From assembly GCA_030998225.1 (NCBI GenBank), contig JAPYXD010000169.1, forward strand, positions 62,001 through 126,000: DNA of 64,000 nt. The letters run 5' to 3'. Source of the DNA: Diplolepis rosae (Eukaryota; Arthropoda; Insecta; Hymenoptera; Diplolepididae). Shown here one piece after another: positions 22,016 through 33,289 of this stretch; the first letter of the stretch is position 1, and each line of letters opens with the position of its first letter. A program made the translations under genes and the position numbers. The notes beneath the pieces were generated by a model. The model was not told where the DNA came from. It did not search any database and saw only the letters and a list, made by a program, of their open reading frames with translations.

Positions 22016-23283
22016 ACAAATATTGATCCACAGGACTTCGCAGATGAAGTTAATTATCCAGAGAAATATGAAGAATTTCGCAACGTGAAAGAATACGAGC
22101 TGCTCAACAGGGAAGAGAAGAAGAAGTTTTGGGAAGTTTAAAAAAAATATAGAGACATATTTTCAAAGAAACCCGGACGGATTTCAATATACGAACATGA
22201 GTTGAAAATTAAAGATGATAAACCCTTCATAATTAGAACTTATCCAATCCCAATGAGATTGAGAGAATTGGTTACTGCCGGGTTGAATAAATTATTGGAA
22301 CTAGGAATCATTCGTAGATCGAATAGTCCCTACATAAATCCACTGGTGACTAGTTTAAAAAAGGATGGAAGCGTTAGGATATGTTTGGATGCCCGGAAAT
22401 TAAATGATATAATGATAAATGATTACGAATGCGCAGAACCAACTGAAGTACTTTTTCAGAGGTGTGCAGGCAGTAAAATAATGTCAACAATGGATTTGAC
22501 CAGTAATTTTTGGCCAATTCCACTAGCCGAGGAATCAAAAAAATACACTGCGTTTCTACACGAAGGTAAATGTTACGAATTTTGCGTAACTCCCTTCGGG
22601 CTAAAAACTAGTACAGCGGCATTTGTCAGAGCCCTAGACTTTGTCCTTAACGATCTAGGGAAGTTTTATTTAACTTATATTGATGACATTTTCTGCGCTT
22701 CTGAAAACGTGCACCAACATCTACTACATCTGGAGCTGCTTTCCCATAGATTTATGGAAAATAACCTAACAATTAATCTGGAAAAGTCTCATTTTTTCAG
22801 ATCAGAAGTAAAGTTTCTAGGACACGTTTTAACTTCCACAGGAATAAAACTAGATCCAGAAAAGATTGAAACCATCCAAAATTTCTCAAGACCATGAAAT
22901 TTAAAAGAATTGCGTGGATTTTTAGGTCTAATTAATTTCTACACCAAGTTTTCAAAAAATCATGCAGCAAAAATAGTTCCACTTTTGGAACTATTGACAA
23001 AGGGAGTGAAATGGTCCTGAAACGACGATCTGGAACAAGCTTTCAACAAAATTAAGCTTCTTTTCAGTAGCTCGGTTTTGTTGAATTATCCAGAAATCAA
23101 CAAACCTTTTTATTTGCAGACTGATGCAAGTGATGTGGCATTGGGTGCCATTCTTTTTCAAGTTCACGAAGTTGGAAACCCATGTCCAATTATTTATGCC
23201 AGTCGAATCTTAAAGGGTGCTGAATTGGCATATTATACCACAGAGAAGGAGCTGTTGGCGATAGTCTAGGCCCTACAGAAATT
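22016..23283 (+). pseudogene. pol: Gypsy-3 reverse transcriptase and RNase H start
   Basis: In-frame with stops: TAA at 22139-22141, TGA near 22896, TGA near 23018 and TAG near 23267. RT motifs are present (ICLDARKLND, LTSNFWPIPL, TYIDDIFCAS with the catalytic IDD, then FLGHVLTSTG). RNase H begins at LQTDASDVALGAILFQ and breaks off at about 23283, where a repetitive insertion starts. RT and gag divergence plus stop density show this is the oldest gypsy copy in the left half of the window. Confidence 0.88.
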
Positions 23284-24345
23284 TCTTTCTGGGTACGCTG
23301 CACCAGGCTCCAGGAAGTGATAGGTGGCAACGTTTCTTTGGGCACGCCATCCAGGCTCCAATAGATGACCTTTAAATATCTTTTCTCATAACTCTCGCCC
23401 TGGGTACGCTGCACCAGGCTCCAGTGCGAGTAAATTTTTCAACCAAGTGCACCGTCGTTAATTTAATTAATCTTTTCTTGCAGCAGCGCCACCTATGTTT
23501 TGTAAATTGCGTTATTTCTCCACATATCTTCGCATAGCGCTCGTCACAGAGCAGCATTACCGTTGAATATTTTATAAAAATCGGATATATCTTCTGGCGA
23601 TAGTAGCGCCACTGTGCATTGTAAAAGACGAGCATTTCGATATTTTCTTATATCTCTCTACGCTGTGTTAGCCATTGAGAAACACCATCGTCGAACATTG
23701 CATAAAGTTTAAATATATCTTTCGCCATAGTCGCGCCATCTATATAGTGAAATATACGAGTATTTTGATATTTTCTTGTATTTTCTTTACATTGTGTTAG
23801 CCACTGAGCAACACCTTCATCGAAGATTGAATAAACATTAAATATATCCTTTTGCAATACTCACGCCATCTGCATCTTGCTATATACAATTATTTGACAT
23901 TTTTCTATATTTCTAAGAGTCGTGTTGGCCATAGAGCAACATCACCACTGAATAGGGTATAAAATTTAGATATATCTTCTGCGTTAGTTGCGCTATCTAC
24001 ATCTTATAAAATATTGTAATTTCGTTATTTTTATATATTTTTCTGCGTCGTGTTAGCCATTGAGCAATACCACAATCGAATATTGCATAAAAATTAAATA
24101 TATAATTTCGCGATAGCCGCGCCATCTACACTTTGTAGACTGCAATTGTTTCGATATCTTTTGATATATTTTAGCGCTGTGTCAGCCATTGTGCAACGCC
24201 GCATTCGAATATGATTTAAAATTGATGTAAGGGTATTGTGTTATAATAAAAGACTTTGTTGCAATTCATCCATAAATCACGTCTACGATTCTTTCCTACA
24301 CCTTTGGGTTCGCAAACATTATTAAAATTAGTGTAGGACAATCTC
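23284..24345. repeat. 1-kb insertion of ~125-bp tandem repeats in RNase H
   Basis: RNase H is interrupted between QKFL (about 23283) and VIIRTDHKALTFL (about 24350). The insertion begins with two copies of CTGGGTACGCTGCACCAGG (23287 and 23401). It then carries six diverged units of about 120-133 bp, each with a CGCCATCTA-like box (near 23489, 23608, 23733, 23866, 23990, 24119) and a GTGTTAGCCATTGAGCAAC box. It ends in an AATAAAAG-containing tail and CTACA...TGTAG inverted bits (24294-24338). It resembles a satellite-bearing transposon; the class is unknown. Confidence 0.7.
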
Positions 24346-25198
24346 GAACTCTTTCAAGTTATCATTAGAACTGACCACAAAGCGTTAACATTCCTGAAAA
24401 CATGTAAGCTTTTGAGTGGACGGTTAACCAGGTGGACAATGGCCATTCAGGATTATGATATTTCCATAGAGCATTGCTCTGGTAAAAATAATTTAGTTGC
24501 AGACACACTAAGTCGTCTGCCAGAACAGGAAAATGCTGCCAAAATGGCCAACAAGGACGGTAAAATCATTTTATATGCATTTTATATGCATCATTATATT
24601 TTATATTTATATTTTATATATCATTAAACCTACGTAATCGGCTACAAAATTTTGCCCAAGAGCAAAAATTAGATCCTATCCTGGGACAAAAAATGGCAGA
24701 AGTTGAAGAGAAGAAAAATACAAAGTATGAAATTCATGATGGTTTACTGTATTTCATAAATGGAGGAAATAAACGGTTATTTTTAACAAAAGGCATCATT
24801 CATGACTTAATTGATAAATGTCATGAAATGTATGCTCACATCGGCCCTTTAAAAGTCATGAAAATGTTAAATGACTTCTTTTATTATCCAAAAATGGCCA
24901 AAATAGTCAGACGACGTTTGGCCAGCTGTGATTCTTGTCAAATTATCAGCCTGAGAGGCCAAATGAAATCTCGTCAATTGATTTCTATGGGCCATTGCCA
25001 GCATCGAAAGGTGGTTTCAAATATATTTTGTCCACAATTGATGCGTTTTCAAAATACGTGGTTTTATATCCAGTGAGACGAGCAAATACTAAGGCCGTTA
25101 TCAGCAAATTGTCCAAGGACCATTTTCCAAAGTATGGAAAACCTTTAAAAATAATAACGGACCATGGGACACAATTCAGGTCACCTATTTGGTCATAA
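24346..25198 (+). pseudogene. Gypsy-3 RNase H end and integrase first half
   Basis: RNase H resumes with the TDHKALTFL motif and ends with KNNLVADTLSRLP. A short AT-repeat insertion follows at about 24570-24630. The integrase H2C2 zinc finger is present (HEMYAHIG ... CDSC). A frameshift at about 24935-24960 moves to the frame carrying the first catalytic Asp (IDFYGPLPA) and the second (ITDHGTQF). That frame ends in TAA at 25196-25198. Confidence 0.85.
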
Positions 25199-25834
25199 TT
25201 CTTAGAAGAAAAGGAAATACAGCCCGTTTTCTCCTCTATAAGATATCCACAAAGCAACATAGTGGAGAGAATCCATAGGGAGTTATCAAGGTTTTTCAGA
25301 TCTCTCATTGGAGAGAATCATGGGTCGTGGTGGAGTTGGATTAAGATTATAGAGAGCTGCATAAACGAGACATACCACGAAACTACTGAGTTTACTCCGA
25401 TGGAGCTACATCTCAATAAAAAACCCAAGCGAGCTTGGGAAAATTGGTTAAATTTCCCCCCAAGCAACTCAAAAATAAATTACGAGAGAAAACTGGAATT
25501 AGCTAAAGAAAACATCTCCAGAAAAGGAAAATACAGAGCTTCAAAATTTAATGAAGCTCACCGTCTAACGGCTTTAAAAGAAAGAGATTATGTACTTGTA
25601 AAAGCCATTAATGAATCGGACCCAAAAAGAAAAATTCTCAAAAAGTTCCTTCAAATTTATGAAGGTCCTTATGAGATAAAAAAACAGGTTAGACCTGGAA
25701 CCTATATCTCATGGAACCCAGAATCAAAGGAGGAAAGGGGAATGTTCCACTCCCAAGATCGGAAATTTTATAAAAAGAGAGAAGACGACTTAGATAGAAA
25801 AGAAGAATCCGAAATCAAAAATGTCGGGGGATAA
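25199..25834 (+). pseudogene. Gypsy-3 integrase C-terminal half
   Basis: Continues in the same frame after the stop; the catalytic Glu is in SNIVERIHREL. Then come the C-terminal basic region and a GPY/F-like module (YEGPYEIKKQV). A charged tail ends at 25834. Integrase joins cDNA to chromosomal DNA; here it cannot be made in one piece. Confidence 0.85.
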
Positions 25835-27071
25835 TGACTTTGTCATTTACTTTTTGTGAATACAACTAAGAAATAGCCTACCATTGTAAATAATTACATA
25901 TGTAGGCCTTAGATAATTAGAAATTAAATAAAACTTAGAGTAGTTAAAATTAGGACTAAAATATAAGCCAAAAATTCGAATTTTCTTTTGCAAATCATGC
26001 GCCTTAGCCTATAGAGAAAAACAATTTTGAAACTTAGTGTAAAACAAACAAAAAATCACGAAAATTACAAAAAAATATATATGTATTAAGGTTATTATAT
26101 TTTAGCCGGGTCTAAATTTCATTTTTTGTCACTTTTTTTTTGCAGTGAGCAATGTCAAAAATAATATTTGTTGTGTATTGAGAAGCCAAAAATCAAATAA
26201 AAAGATCAAGTCACATTATTTTCAACCTTATGAATATTTAAAAGTGTCTAGTTTTTTGATTAATTAAAATTAAAAAATTAGTGTAAAAGTCTGAAACATG
26301 AAATTGAAATACCAACAGGGCAAATAAATTTGAAATATTCATAAAAAAATTCTATTTTCTCATTTGTTGCTGAACTCACGAGCTCTAAACCCGCACGTAA
26401 TAATAAGCTGAACGTCAAAGTCGACCACGGTAGAGGGATGTTTATTTTGAATTAACAACAAATACTGAAAAAAAAAAATAAAAAGACAAAGATGGAAAGA
26501 GTGTAAGGCTGGTTGGTTGACTCTTTCCTCTTTTTCTTTAGGAATAATTATCAGTTTTTTTAGAAAGAAACGTAGTAATTCGTTATAAGAAAAGAATTTT
26601 GAAGAAGTTTGAGGGGGTATTGGCAATATAAATTGGCTTGATTAAAAATAAGAATACATTAGAATATATACTAGAATATATGAATATTGGACCCAAAAAG
26701 AAAAATTCTCAAAAAGTTCCTTCAAATTTATGAAGGTCCTTATGAGATAACCAATATTATTGGTTATGTAGACATATTAGTGGAATAGTGGAAAAACTAT
26801 ACGTCAACAATTGATTTAATTATTTTAACTTGAAATAAAAATAAAAAAAATCCACAAAACACAACAAAATATCATTCATAGTATAATGGTGGTGGGAATA
26901 TGGGAAAATAATAATTTTAAATTCCTGACTTCAAGTCGAAAATTTGGAATTTAACCACAAGTCTATAATAACAAAACAGAACAAAAAATTATTACAATAC
27001 ATTTTATAATACAGTTTGAAACAACGAACTGATCCTTATGAATAAGGGATCACTTCGTTTGGGGGAGGCGT
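25835..27071 (+). other. Gypsy-3 3' region with a 62-bp copy of its own pol
   Basis: AT-rich and non-coding. Positions 26689-26750 repeat 25618-25679 without change and are followed by a small palindrome, ATAACCAATATTATTGGTTAT. The purine-rich TTTGGGGGAGGCG at 27057-27069 is a good polypurine tract before the repeat at 27072. Confidence 0.65.
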
Positions 27072-27425
27072 TAAGACGGTTCAGCTGTATACCGATTTAT
27101 AATCATGCATGTCATATTATTTATAAATTTGAACTAAATGACACCTGATCTCTGAAAATAATAAAAAGATAGACCTTATTAAGCCGTCATAATAGGGCGG
27201 AAGATGAAATATGCAAAGTAAAATAGATTGTTTCCGAAACTTTTATTTCATTTTGGCACGTTTCCTTGATCAAGTGCCGTTAGGAAAATTGCGTAACCTG
27301 TGAGGGGATTTAAACTCATGAAAATATTGACACTCGTGTCTGGCCATTAGACTACGGGTCAAGGCCGGTTACGAGACGACGACAGGTGAATTGTTTTTCC
27401 CATTCTAACGCTCGTGTGTTCTCTT
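27072..27425 (+). repeat. Truncated 3' LTR (or SINE-like repeat) of Gypsy-3
   Basis: Matches 17958-18301 with a 10-bp indel and several substitutions, then ends abruptly at CTCTT. It carries the tRNA-like box A/B pair on the minus strand. Position right after a polypurine tract favours a truncated LTR. Confidence 0.5.
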
Positions 27426-27499
27426 ACGCCAGGAAATCAAACTTTCTGGCCTAGGGTCGTAATATACTATTGTTAGGAAAACGAAAATGTAAGTATTGC

Positions 27500-27955
27500 A
27501 ATGCAAAATAACTGCTAAAAATTGTTTGATATCCAGAAATCCAAGTTAATTACTTATTTAATTTACGAGCTTTTCTTATTATTTGTGTTCATTGAAATTT
27601 CAAAAAGTAAAGTAAATGGAGGACGATTTGAGGGTATTTTCGATGTCTTGTATGGTAGAATGAGTATGTTATTTTTAACAAAGAGAAATGAATTTAACTT
27701 GTATATTCGAAAAATATTCAAGAATACAAAAAGATATTTTTAGCAACACTATTTCGACTTGCGAATAATCACAATCAACCATTTGTTCAGAATGCATGTA
27801 AAAATTTCGATTCTTCGCAACAAAAAAAATTCGCAAAATATTTTGCAAAATTTTTGCAAAAATTTCAGCCGTAAACAGTGTTAGAGATTGATTACCAAAT
27901 AAATTTTTTTTTTATTTGTCTACTGTTATTATAAAATATGCTCAAATAGTAAGAT
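27500..27955 (-). repeat. Right arm of inverted-repeat element B1
   Basis: The section at about 27700-27955 is the reverse complement of about 17570-17830, sharing TTTGCAAAATATTTTGCGAA-like blocks and the CTACTGTTATTATAAAAT block. It breaks off at 27956, so the terminal AAAGGGCATAGCC sequence is missing here. Confidence 0.65.
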
Positions 27956-27956
27956 G

Positions 27957-28192
27957 CAGTGTGCTCAGACCCTCAGATTGCAAAGCGGGGTACCTACAGA
28001 CGCGATTGCACGCCGTATCCGTGTGAAGCGAGTAGGGAGAGACGACGGGGCACGCTGCTTTTGTTCCTTCCTTGTCCTTCTTGCGTGCGAGAACACCTCC
28101 AACTTCTCCTTATTCTCCTCGCTTCCTCCTTGCAATGCTATTTTTATATTTCACGCTGTCGGTTTTCTAGTCGAAATTGAGAATTGTATTTT
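27957..28192. other. GC-richer patch of unknown origin
   Basis: About 235 bases clearly richer in G+C than the surroundings, between two repeat boundaries. Frames here have no recognisable domain. Confidence 0.4.
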
Positions 28193-28609
28193 TATGTGCC
28201 ACCGGCGCGCAAACTTATTTTTTCGCTACAGTTAACATTGCGCTACAGAGGAATGAAATTTAAAAATTGAACTGCGCATGCGCCCATAGCCATGAACCAA
28301 TCTTATTCTTCTTCTTCTTCGTACAGCGATTGCATCTTACTGGCAAAGCATTGTACATTTGAACTGCGCAGGCGTTTACTAAAATCCATTACTACTACAC
28401 AAGATCGATAAAATTAAAATGGCCGGGACTAGTCGTGACATATCAAGTGTAATGACTAGCGCCGCAAACAACTACAATACTAGATTAGATTCGAGAGTAC
28501 GCATAGAAACTCGTATACGCACCGGAGTCACATAAAATAGAATACGTGCCAATGCACACATTTCGGGAAATTACGAGACTCGCGACAATGCTCACAGGAC
28601 TGATCGCGC

Positions 28610-28730
28610 CTCGGATTTGTCTCGGCTTTGCCTCAGCTACGTCTCGACTACGCCTCGACTACGTATCAGCTACACCGCGACTACGCCTCACCTACGCCTC
28701 ACCTACGCCTCGACTACGCCTTGGTTCCGA
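28610..28730. repeat. 11-bp CpG minisatellite
   Basis: About eleven units of 11 bp, variants of CTCGACTACGC / CTCGGCTTTGC / CTCAGCTACGT. Shorter versions are in the other family A copies (about 37120-37200, 38506-38562, 52076-52145). Confidence 0.85.
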
Positions 28731-28927
28731 TCTCCTGCGAGCATTGTCGCTCGTCACGCAATAACCCTCATTTTCCTTTTTTAAAATCTTGATTTATTAA
28801 TTGTTTACACGCACAAGGAAAATACATAATTTCAGAGTACAATGTTCCTTACTTAGTTTTAGATACCTGTTTCTCAGAAAGAAACTCTGACCCTATAAGT
28901 TCCGAATTTATTTGTTCAAATTATTAA

Positions 28928-30346
28928 TTATCCACTCCACACGGGAGCCGCGTATAATAGGATTGTTCTGATAATCATTTTGTATAAGAATAATTTATTT
29001 TTAATTCTGAGTCTACTCTTTCTGCACATGAGAAAGTACAGGATACGTAGCATTTTTTGTGCTTTTTTAAGTGCACTTGAGATGTGCTCATTGTGCGTTA
29101 GTTTGTGATGGAGTGAAACTCCAAGATATTTGGCTACTGTTACGGGCTTAATCACGTTATTGCAAATTATAAAATCAGGGAAGACAACCTTCCTATTTTG
29201 ATGATTAAAGTTTTTCCTTGTGAAGACTACAAGCTCAGTTTTTTCAATATTCACGCTCAATTTCCATTTATCAAAAAATTCTAGTGTTTGGTTGGTAGCA
29301 GACTGCAGCCTATGCAGAGTCAGTTTTGGGCTCCAGGATGCAGTATACAATGACGTGTCATCGGCGAATAGGGAGCGCGAGACATGTTGGGACATTGGAA
29401 TGTCATTTATGTAATAAATGAAGAGTAGAGGACCAAGAATAGATCCTTGCGGGACCCCTGCTTTAATGTCTCGATATTCAGATTTATTTCCATTAATTAC
29501 TACTCTAAATTTTCTTCCCGATAGATATTTCTGCGCTAATTTAATCAGGTAAATTGGGAATTTTAATTCATTCAGTTTATATATAAGGCCTTTGTGCCAG
29601 ACAGTGTCAAATGCTTTTTCGAGGTCTAGCAGGACCATTGCCGTAGTTTTATTTTTATTTAAGTTAGTACTGATGGTATTGACTAACCTGATGAGTTGTT
29701 GCACCCTGCTCCTTTTCTGCCTGAAACCGAATTGTTCAGAGATGAGCATTTTATGTTTATTTTCAAAAGCTAGGATTCTGTTAAATATGATTCTTTCAAA
29801 GATTTTAGCTAAGCTACGCAATAGGCTGATCGGTCTATAGCTAGCCGCAAATAACTTATCCTTTCCAGTTTTATGAAATGGTAAGATATTAGGAATTTTC
29901 AACCTGTCTGGAAAATGACAAAGCTTGAGGCAGGCGTTGAAGATATAATTAATTTGGACATAAGCTTTTTTTGGCAAATTTTTTAGCAGGATGTTTTGCA
30001 TGCCATCATGGCCAGGCGCCTTCCTCGAGCCTGTTCTCATGACAGCCAGTCTTATTTCCTTAGGTGTTACCAGTTCAATGGCAACTAAGTCAGGCAGGGA
30101 AGTCGCAATTTCTCTGTATTTTTTGTTGACTGACCCGTCAGTGCCAGGGTCACCATAGTCTTGTATGAGATAATGGACTAACTCATAATGATCTGCGAGC
30201 ACTTCTGTTTTGTCTGTGTCCGAGATGGCTAGTCCTTTTTTGCCATGCAGGGTGGGAACTTTATTCAAGTTACTTTTTCTAACAAGGCCCTTGGCCATTT
30301 TCCATAAGGAATTATCCTTCACATTTAAATTTGATAATCTTGTCAA
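28928..30346 (-). pseudogene. LINE reverse transcriptase
   Basis: A 472-residue open frame. It contains the RT palm motifs of Jockey/I-group LINEs: YRPISLLRSLAKIFERII, VLLDLEKAFDTVWH (first catalytic Asp), AGVPQGSILGPLLF and SRSLFADDTSLY (catalytic FADD). The frame ends at ILLYAAPVWSG, a motif normally followed by more sequence, so the C-terminus is clipped by a stop. Target-primed reverse transcription is the known role. The frame lies downstream of EN in a different frame, so a frameshift separates them. Confidence 0.92.
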
Positions 30347-31090
30347 TGTCGGCTATATTTTTAAGATTAGGTACAAGTTCTAACTTTTCACAAAGAATAT
30401 TTCTATACTTATTCCAGTTTGCACTCTTATAATTATAAAATTCAGTCTTCATTTGTATTATATTGCTAAAGCTTTGGAATGTCATAAGTACAAGTAAATG
30501 GTCCGAGTTAAGCTCATCAACTACATTAATATCGATATCACAGTCAAAATTCTTCACTAGCCCTATGTATGGGAATAAGGTGAAATTGTCAGGGAGTATA
30601 ATTTTATATGAGTTCTTAAGTACAAAGTCAAGTAGTATTTTGCCATTGTGATTTCCATTTTTGCACTTCCACACTGAGTTTTTGGCATTTAGGTTTCTTT
30701 ATTCCCAGTCCTAAGAATACTTTCTAGTTCTCTTAAATTGAGTTTGGCGTTAGGCGGGTTGTACACCGAGGCTAATACTATACTGTCACAGAGCTCAATC
30801 GCCACGCTTTCTATATGTTTTGTGTTTAGATTAACCTCTATATAGTTGATATTATCCTTAATTAGAATTTGTACCCCTCCCTGAGTCTTATTTCCTATTC
30901 TCTCCTTTCGCACAACATTATAGCCTGCCATGTAAAATTGATTTTTAGGAGTTAATCTAGTTTCATTTATAAACATTATGTCTACATTATGGTCCTAGAG
31001 AAATTGCGAGAGTTCCCTGGAGTTGCCTCTGATACCATTAGCATTCCAGTGTCCCAATGTTAATTTATCGACAGTCTTTCTATTTGCTGT
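30312..31090 (-). pseudogene. LINE endonuclease (APE type), broken
   Basis: Reading from 31090 downward: a start resembling GHWNANGIRGN, then a TAG (about 30997), then MFINETRLTPKNQF (the conserved EN Glu in NET), GGVQILIKD and LASVYNPPNA. After a frame change near 30690 comes GNHNGK and then ELNSDHLLVLM (the catalytic SDH motif). This is the EN domain of ORF2, which nicks the target; one stop and at least two frame changes inactivate it. Confidence 0.85.
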
Positions 31091-31139
31091 CATTAGCTAG
31101 TATTTCAAAGAAAACAACAAGCCTATCCATGTCAGTCTT

Positions 31140-32228
31140 ACAAGTTACGAGTTTGGCGATCAAGGTTTTTACTAATCTAAGCATCTTACCTAGGTTACAA
31201 ATTGAGTTAAGTTTCTTGAGTTCAGCTGCTAACTCCTGGAACTCTCGTGCCTCCTTGTTGGTAGCATATTCCTTTCTTTCTTCGTTGTAGGTGGCGTTGC
31301 TTATGTGTTGCTGCGCAGAGGTGTTTGTCCACGCAAACGGCTTCGTATTTTTCAGCTGTGGATAGTGTTGCTGAATTCTTGGGGGTGGGAGTTTTCTCCC
31401 TTGCCCTTGAATTTCCGCTGATTGTTTTTTAGTGCCTTGGTCAAATTTCTCCAGTCTTCTTTTATAAACTGGGCAGTTAGCGTCGTTAGCTTGATGTTCC
31501 CCTTTGCAGTTCGCACATTACGGTGGTTCATTTTCATTTTTCGTAGTCTTCTCGTCTAGGTGTTGCTCAGTGAGATGTTTTTTTGCGCAGAACATGCACT
31601 TGGGTGTGTTTTTGCAGTGCGAGCTCCCATGTCCAAAGAGTTGACACATCCTACATTGTCACACGCCTGCTATTGCGTTAATTCTCCCAGTAGATTTTAA
31701 CTAGGCACACGTACTTTATTTTTCTCACTTTACTGATGTCCTGGTCTGCTTGTAGGGTGACCATATACTATAGAGTGGAAAGTCTGTTGTTATTCTTTGT
31801 TTCATGCGGATAACTACTTTAGCTACTTTCACTTCCTGCAATTGGAGATTATCTTGCACTTCCTGTGTCGGTATTATTGGCAGCCCCTTGAGTACCAGAT
31901 GTCTCAGTTTATCTTCTTTAAAGGGATGAGTAAAATAGGTTGTATTCGCTGCGTCCAGCTTGCTTGTGATGGTATTATATTCCTGCTTGTTGTAGACATG
32001 AATTGTTATTCCCTGCCTTGAGAAGTTAAAACTGGTTTTTTTCGAGGTCGTCAGCTCATTTATCTCGGTGATCGTTTGGTTAGGGTTATTAAGGTTTGAA
32101 GTTAGCACAATCGGTGGTACCTTCTGCTTGGGTTTTTTCTCGGGTACATTGCTTGTTCCTTCATCTTCGTCCTGGGAGTGATCTGCGTCTTCATCAGACA
32201 GTACGTCAAACCTGTTTTTAGTGATCAT
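31140..32228 (-). pseudogene. LINE ORF1, gag-like with zinc knuckles
   Basis: ATG at 32228. The N-terminal part (to 31725) is acidic, then has the conserved region common to Jockey gags (LRHLVLKGLP, VAKVVIRMKQR). A frame change follows. Three CCHC-type knuckles come next between about 31700 and 31500 (CRMCQLFGHGSSHC, CMFCAKKHLTEQH, CANCKGEHQANDANC), separated by another stop. A glutamine-rich, then helical tail reaches about 31140. ORF1 binds the LINE RNA in functional elements. Confidence 0.85.
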
Positions 32229-33289
32229 TTACACTTTATTCACTCGATTATAATAAACTCAATAAATCTAGAACATGTAATGATTGATAATGTCAATGAT
32301 CGAGTCACAATATGTGAGCGAATAATCGCGAATCGAATCTACTGAATAATAATGACACAAACTCTAGATGATCTTAGTAGCTCTCTGATAGACCCTCAAT
32401 AACCCTCATTGTGTGCCTAGGCACGTAATATACTATTCTCGACTCCGTGCAAAAGAGGCGGGAAGCCTATAAAAAAAAATGGTTTCAAACGACAATTTAG
32501 AATTTACGAAATATGTAGTTGAAGAAATAATACTTCTTTTTTCAATATTTTTAAAAAAATCTGCTTGATTTTAATATCTGAAAGGTCCTACGAAATTGTA
32601 TAAGGATTTCAACACTTGCAAAATAAACGTTCAGTAAAATTTAATGCCAATCAATATTTAGAATTTTAACTAATATAAAAATTCTATAGAATTTTTAGGT
32701 TTTTAAATTAAATCGTAAATCATGAATTTTGGATTTGCATACATCTTACCCGTAAATTTAAAAAATTTTTAATCAGAGAATTATTTTCTATTGAGAAGAA
32801 TGTCTTAATTGAAAATTTCTATTTACGTTTGAAATTGATATACTCAATTTTATGTTAAAAATATTTCCATCTTACATTTTTTATCAAAAAATGAAATACT
32901 CTACGTAAAGGAAAAAATTTCTAATAGAAGTATGTACATAAATTATAAAGCTAAAAAATGTGTTCATTGATATCTTCAGATGACCTGGTAAGTATTTTTA
33001 TTGACTTGAAATTTTACATGAAAATTTTTGTTTCAAGTGATCAAAACTTGTTATATTTTCACAAGATCTTATGAACGAGTGCAATTTTCAAATGAAATAT
33101 CTTGTAATTCCTAATTTGTCTGTTCTTCAGATATCGTAGGAAGATGAAATTCAAAGTCATTAAATGCTTGAAGTCTTATGTCATGTTTCTCAGGTCTAAA
33201 AATAAAATATTTTGGACCAGATTTGGATTTAAATTTAATCTTAATTTTGAAATAGTCTGGTTCTGACTTGGTTGTAGCCTGGTAAGTGA

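Larger units (their letters stand above)
28773..32396 (-). mobile_element. Jockey-like LINE inserted in family A, 14-bp TSD
   Basis: CAATAACCCTCATT occurs at 28759-28772 and again at 32397-32410, on both sides of a 3.62-kb minus-strand element. This target-site duplication fixes both ends. ORF1 (gag-like) is followed by EN and RT, giving a near full-length non-LTR retrotransposon, but both ORFs carry stops or frameshifts. The 3' end (low coordinates) has AATAAA and a short A-rich tail, not a long poly(A). Confidence 0.92.
28193..32437 (+). repeat. Family A repeat, copy 1, split by a LINE
   Basis: Starts TATGTGCCACCGG and ends CACGTAATATACTATT. It comprises 28193-28772 plus 32397-32437. It has CTT-rich tracts, two TGCGCATGCGC-like boxes, a unique CpG-rich core and an 11-bp minisatellite (28610-28730, units like CTCGACTACGC). 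Other copies are at 37047-38010 (reverse), 38020-38640 and 51789-52219. No protein is coded. Class unknown; ends contain partly inverted GTGCC motifs. Confidence 0.75.

Noticed and set aside
23480..24200. CRISPR array or multi-copy small gene
   Set aside because: Units are ~125 bp, diverged and contiguous without unique spacers; they are satellite-like.
27954..28235. 93-codon plus-strand frame in the GC-richer patch
   Set aside because: Two overlapping frames are open, neither with known motifs, and it straddles a repeat boundary at 28193.
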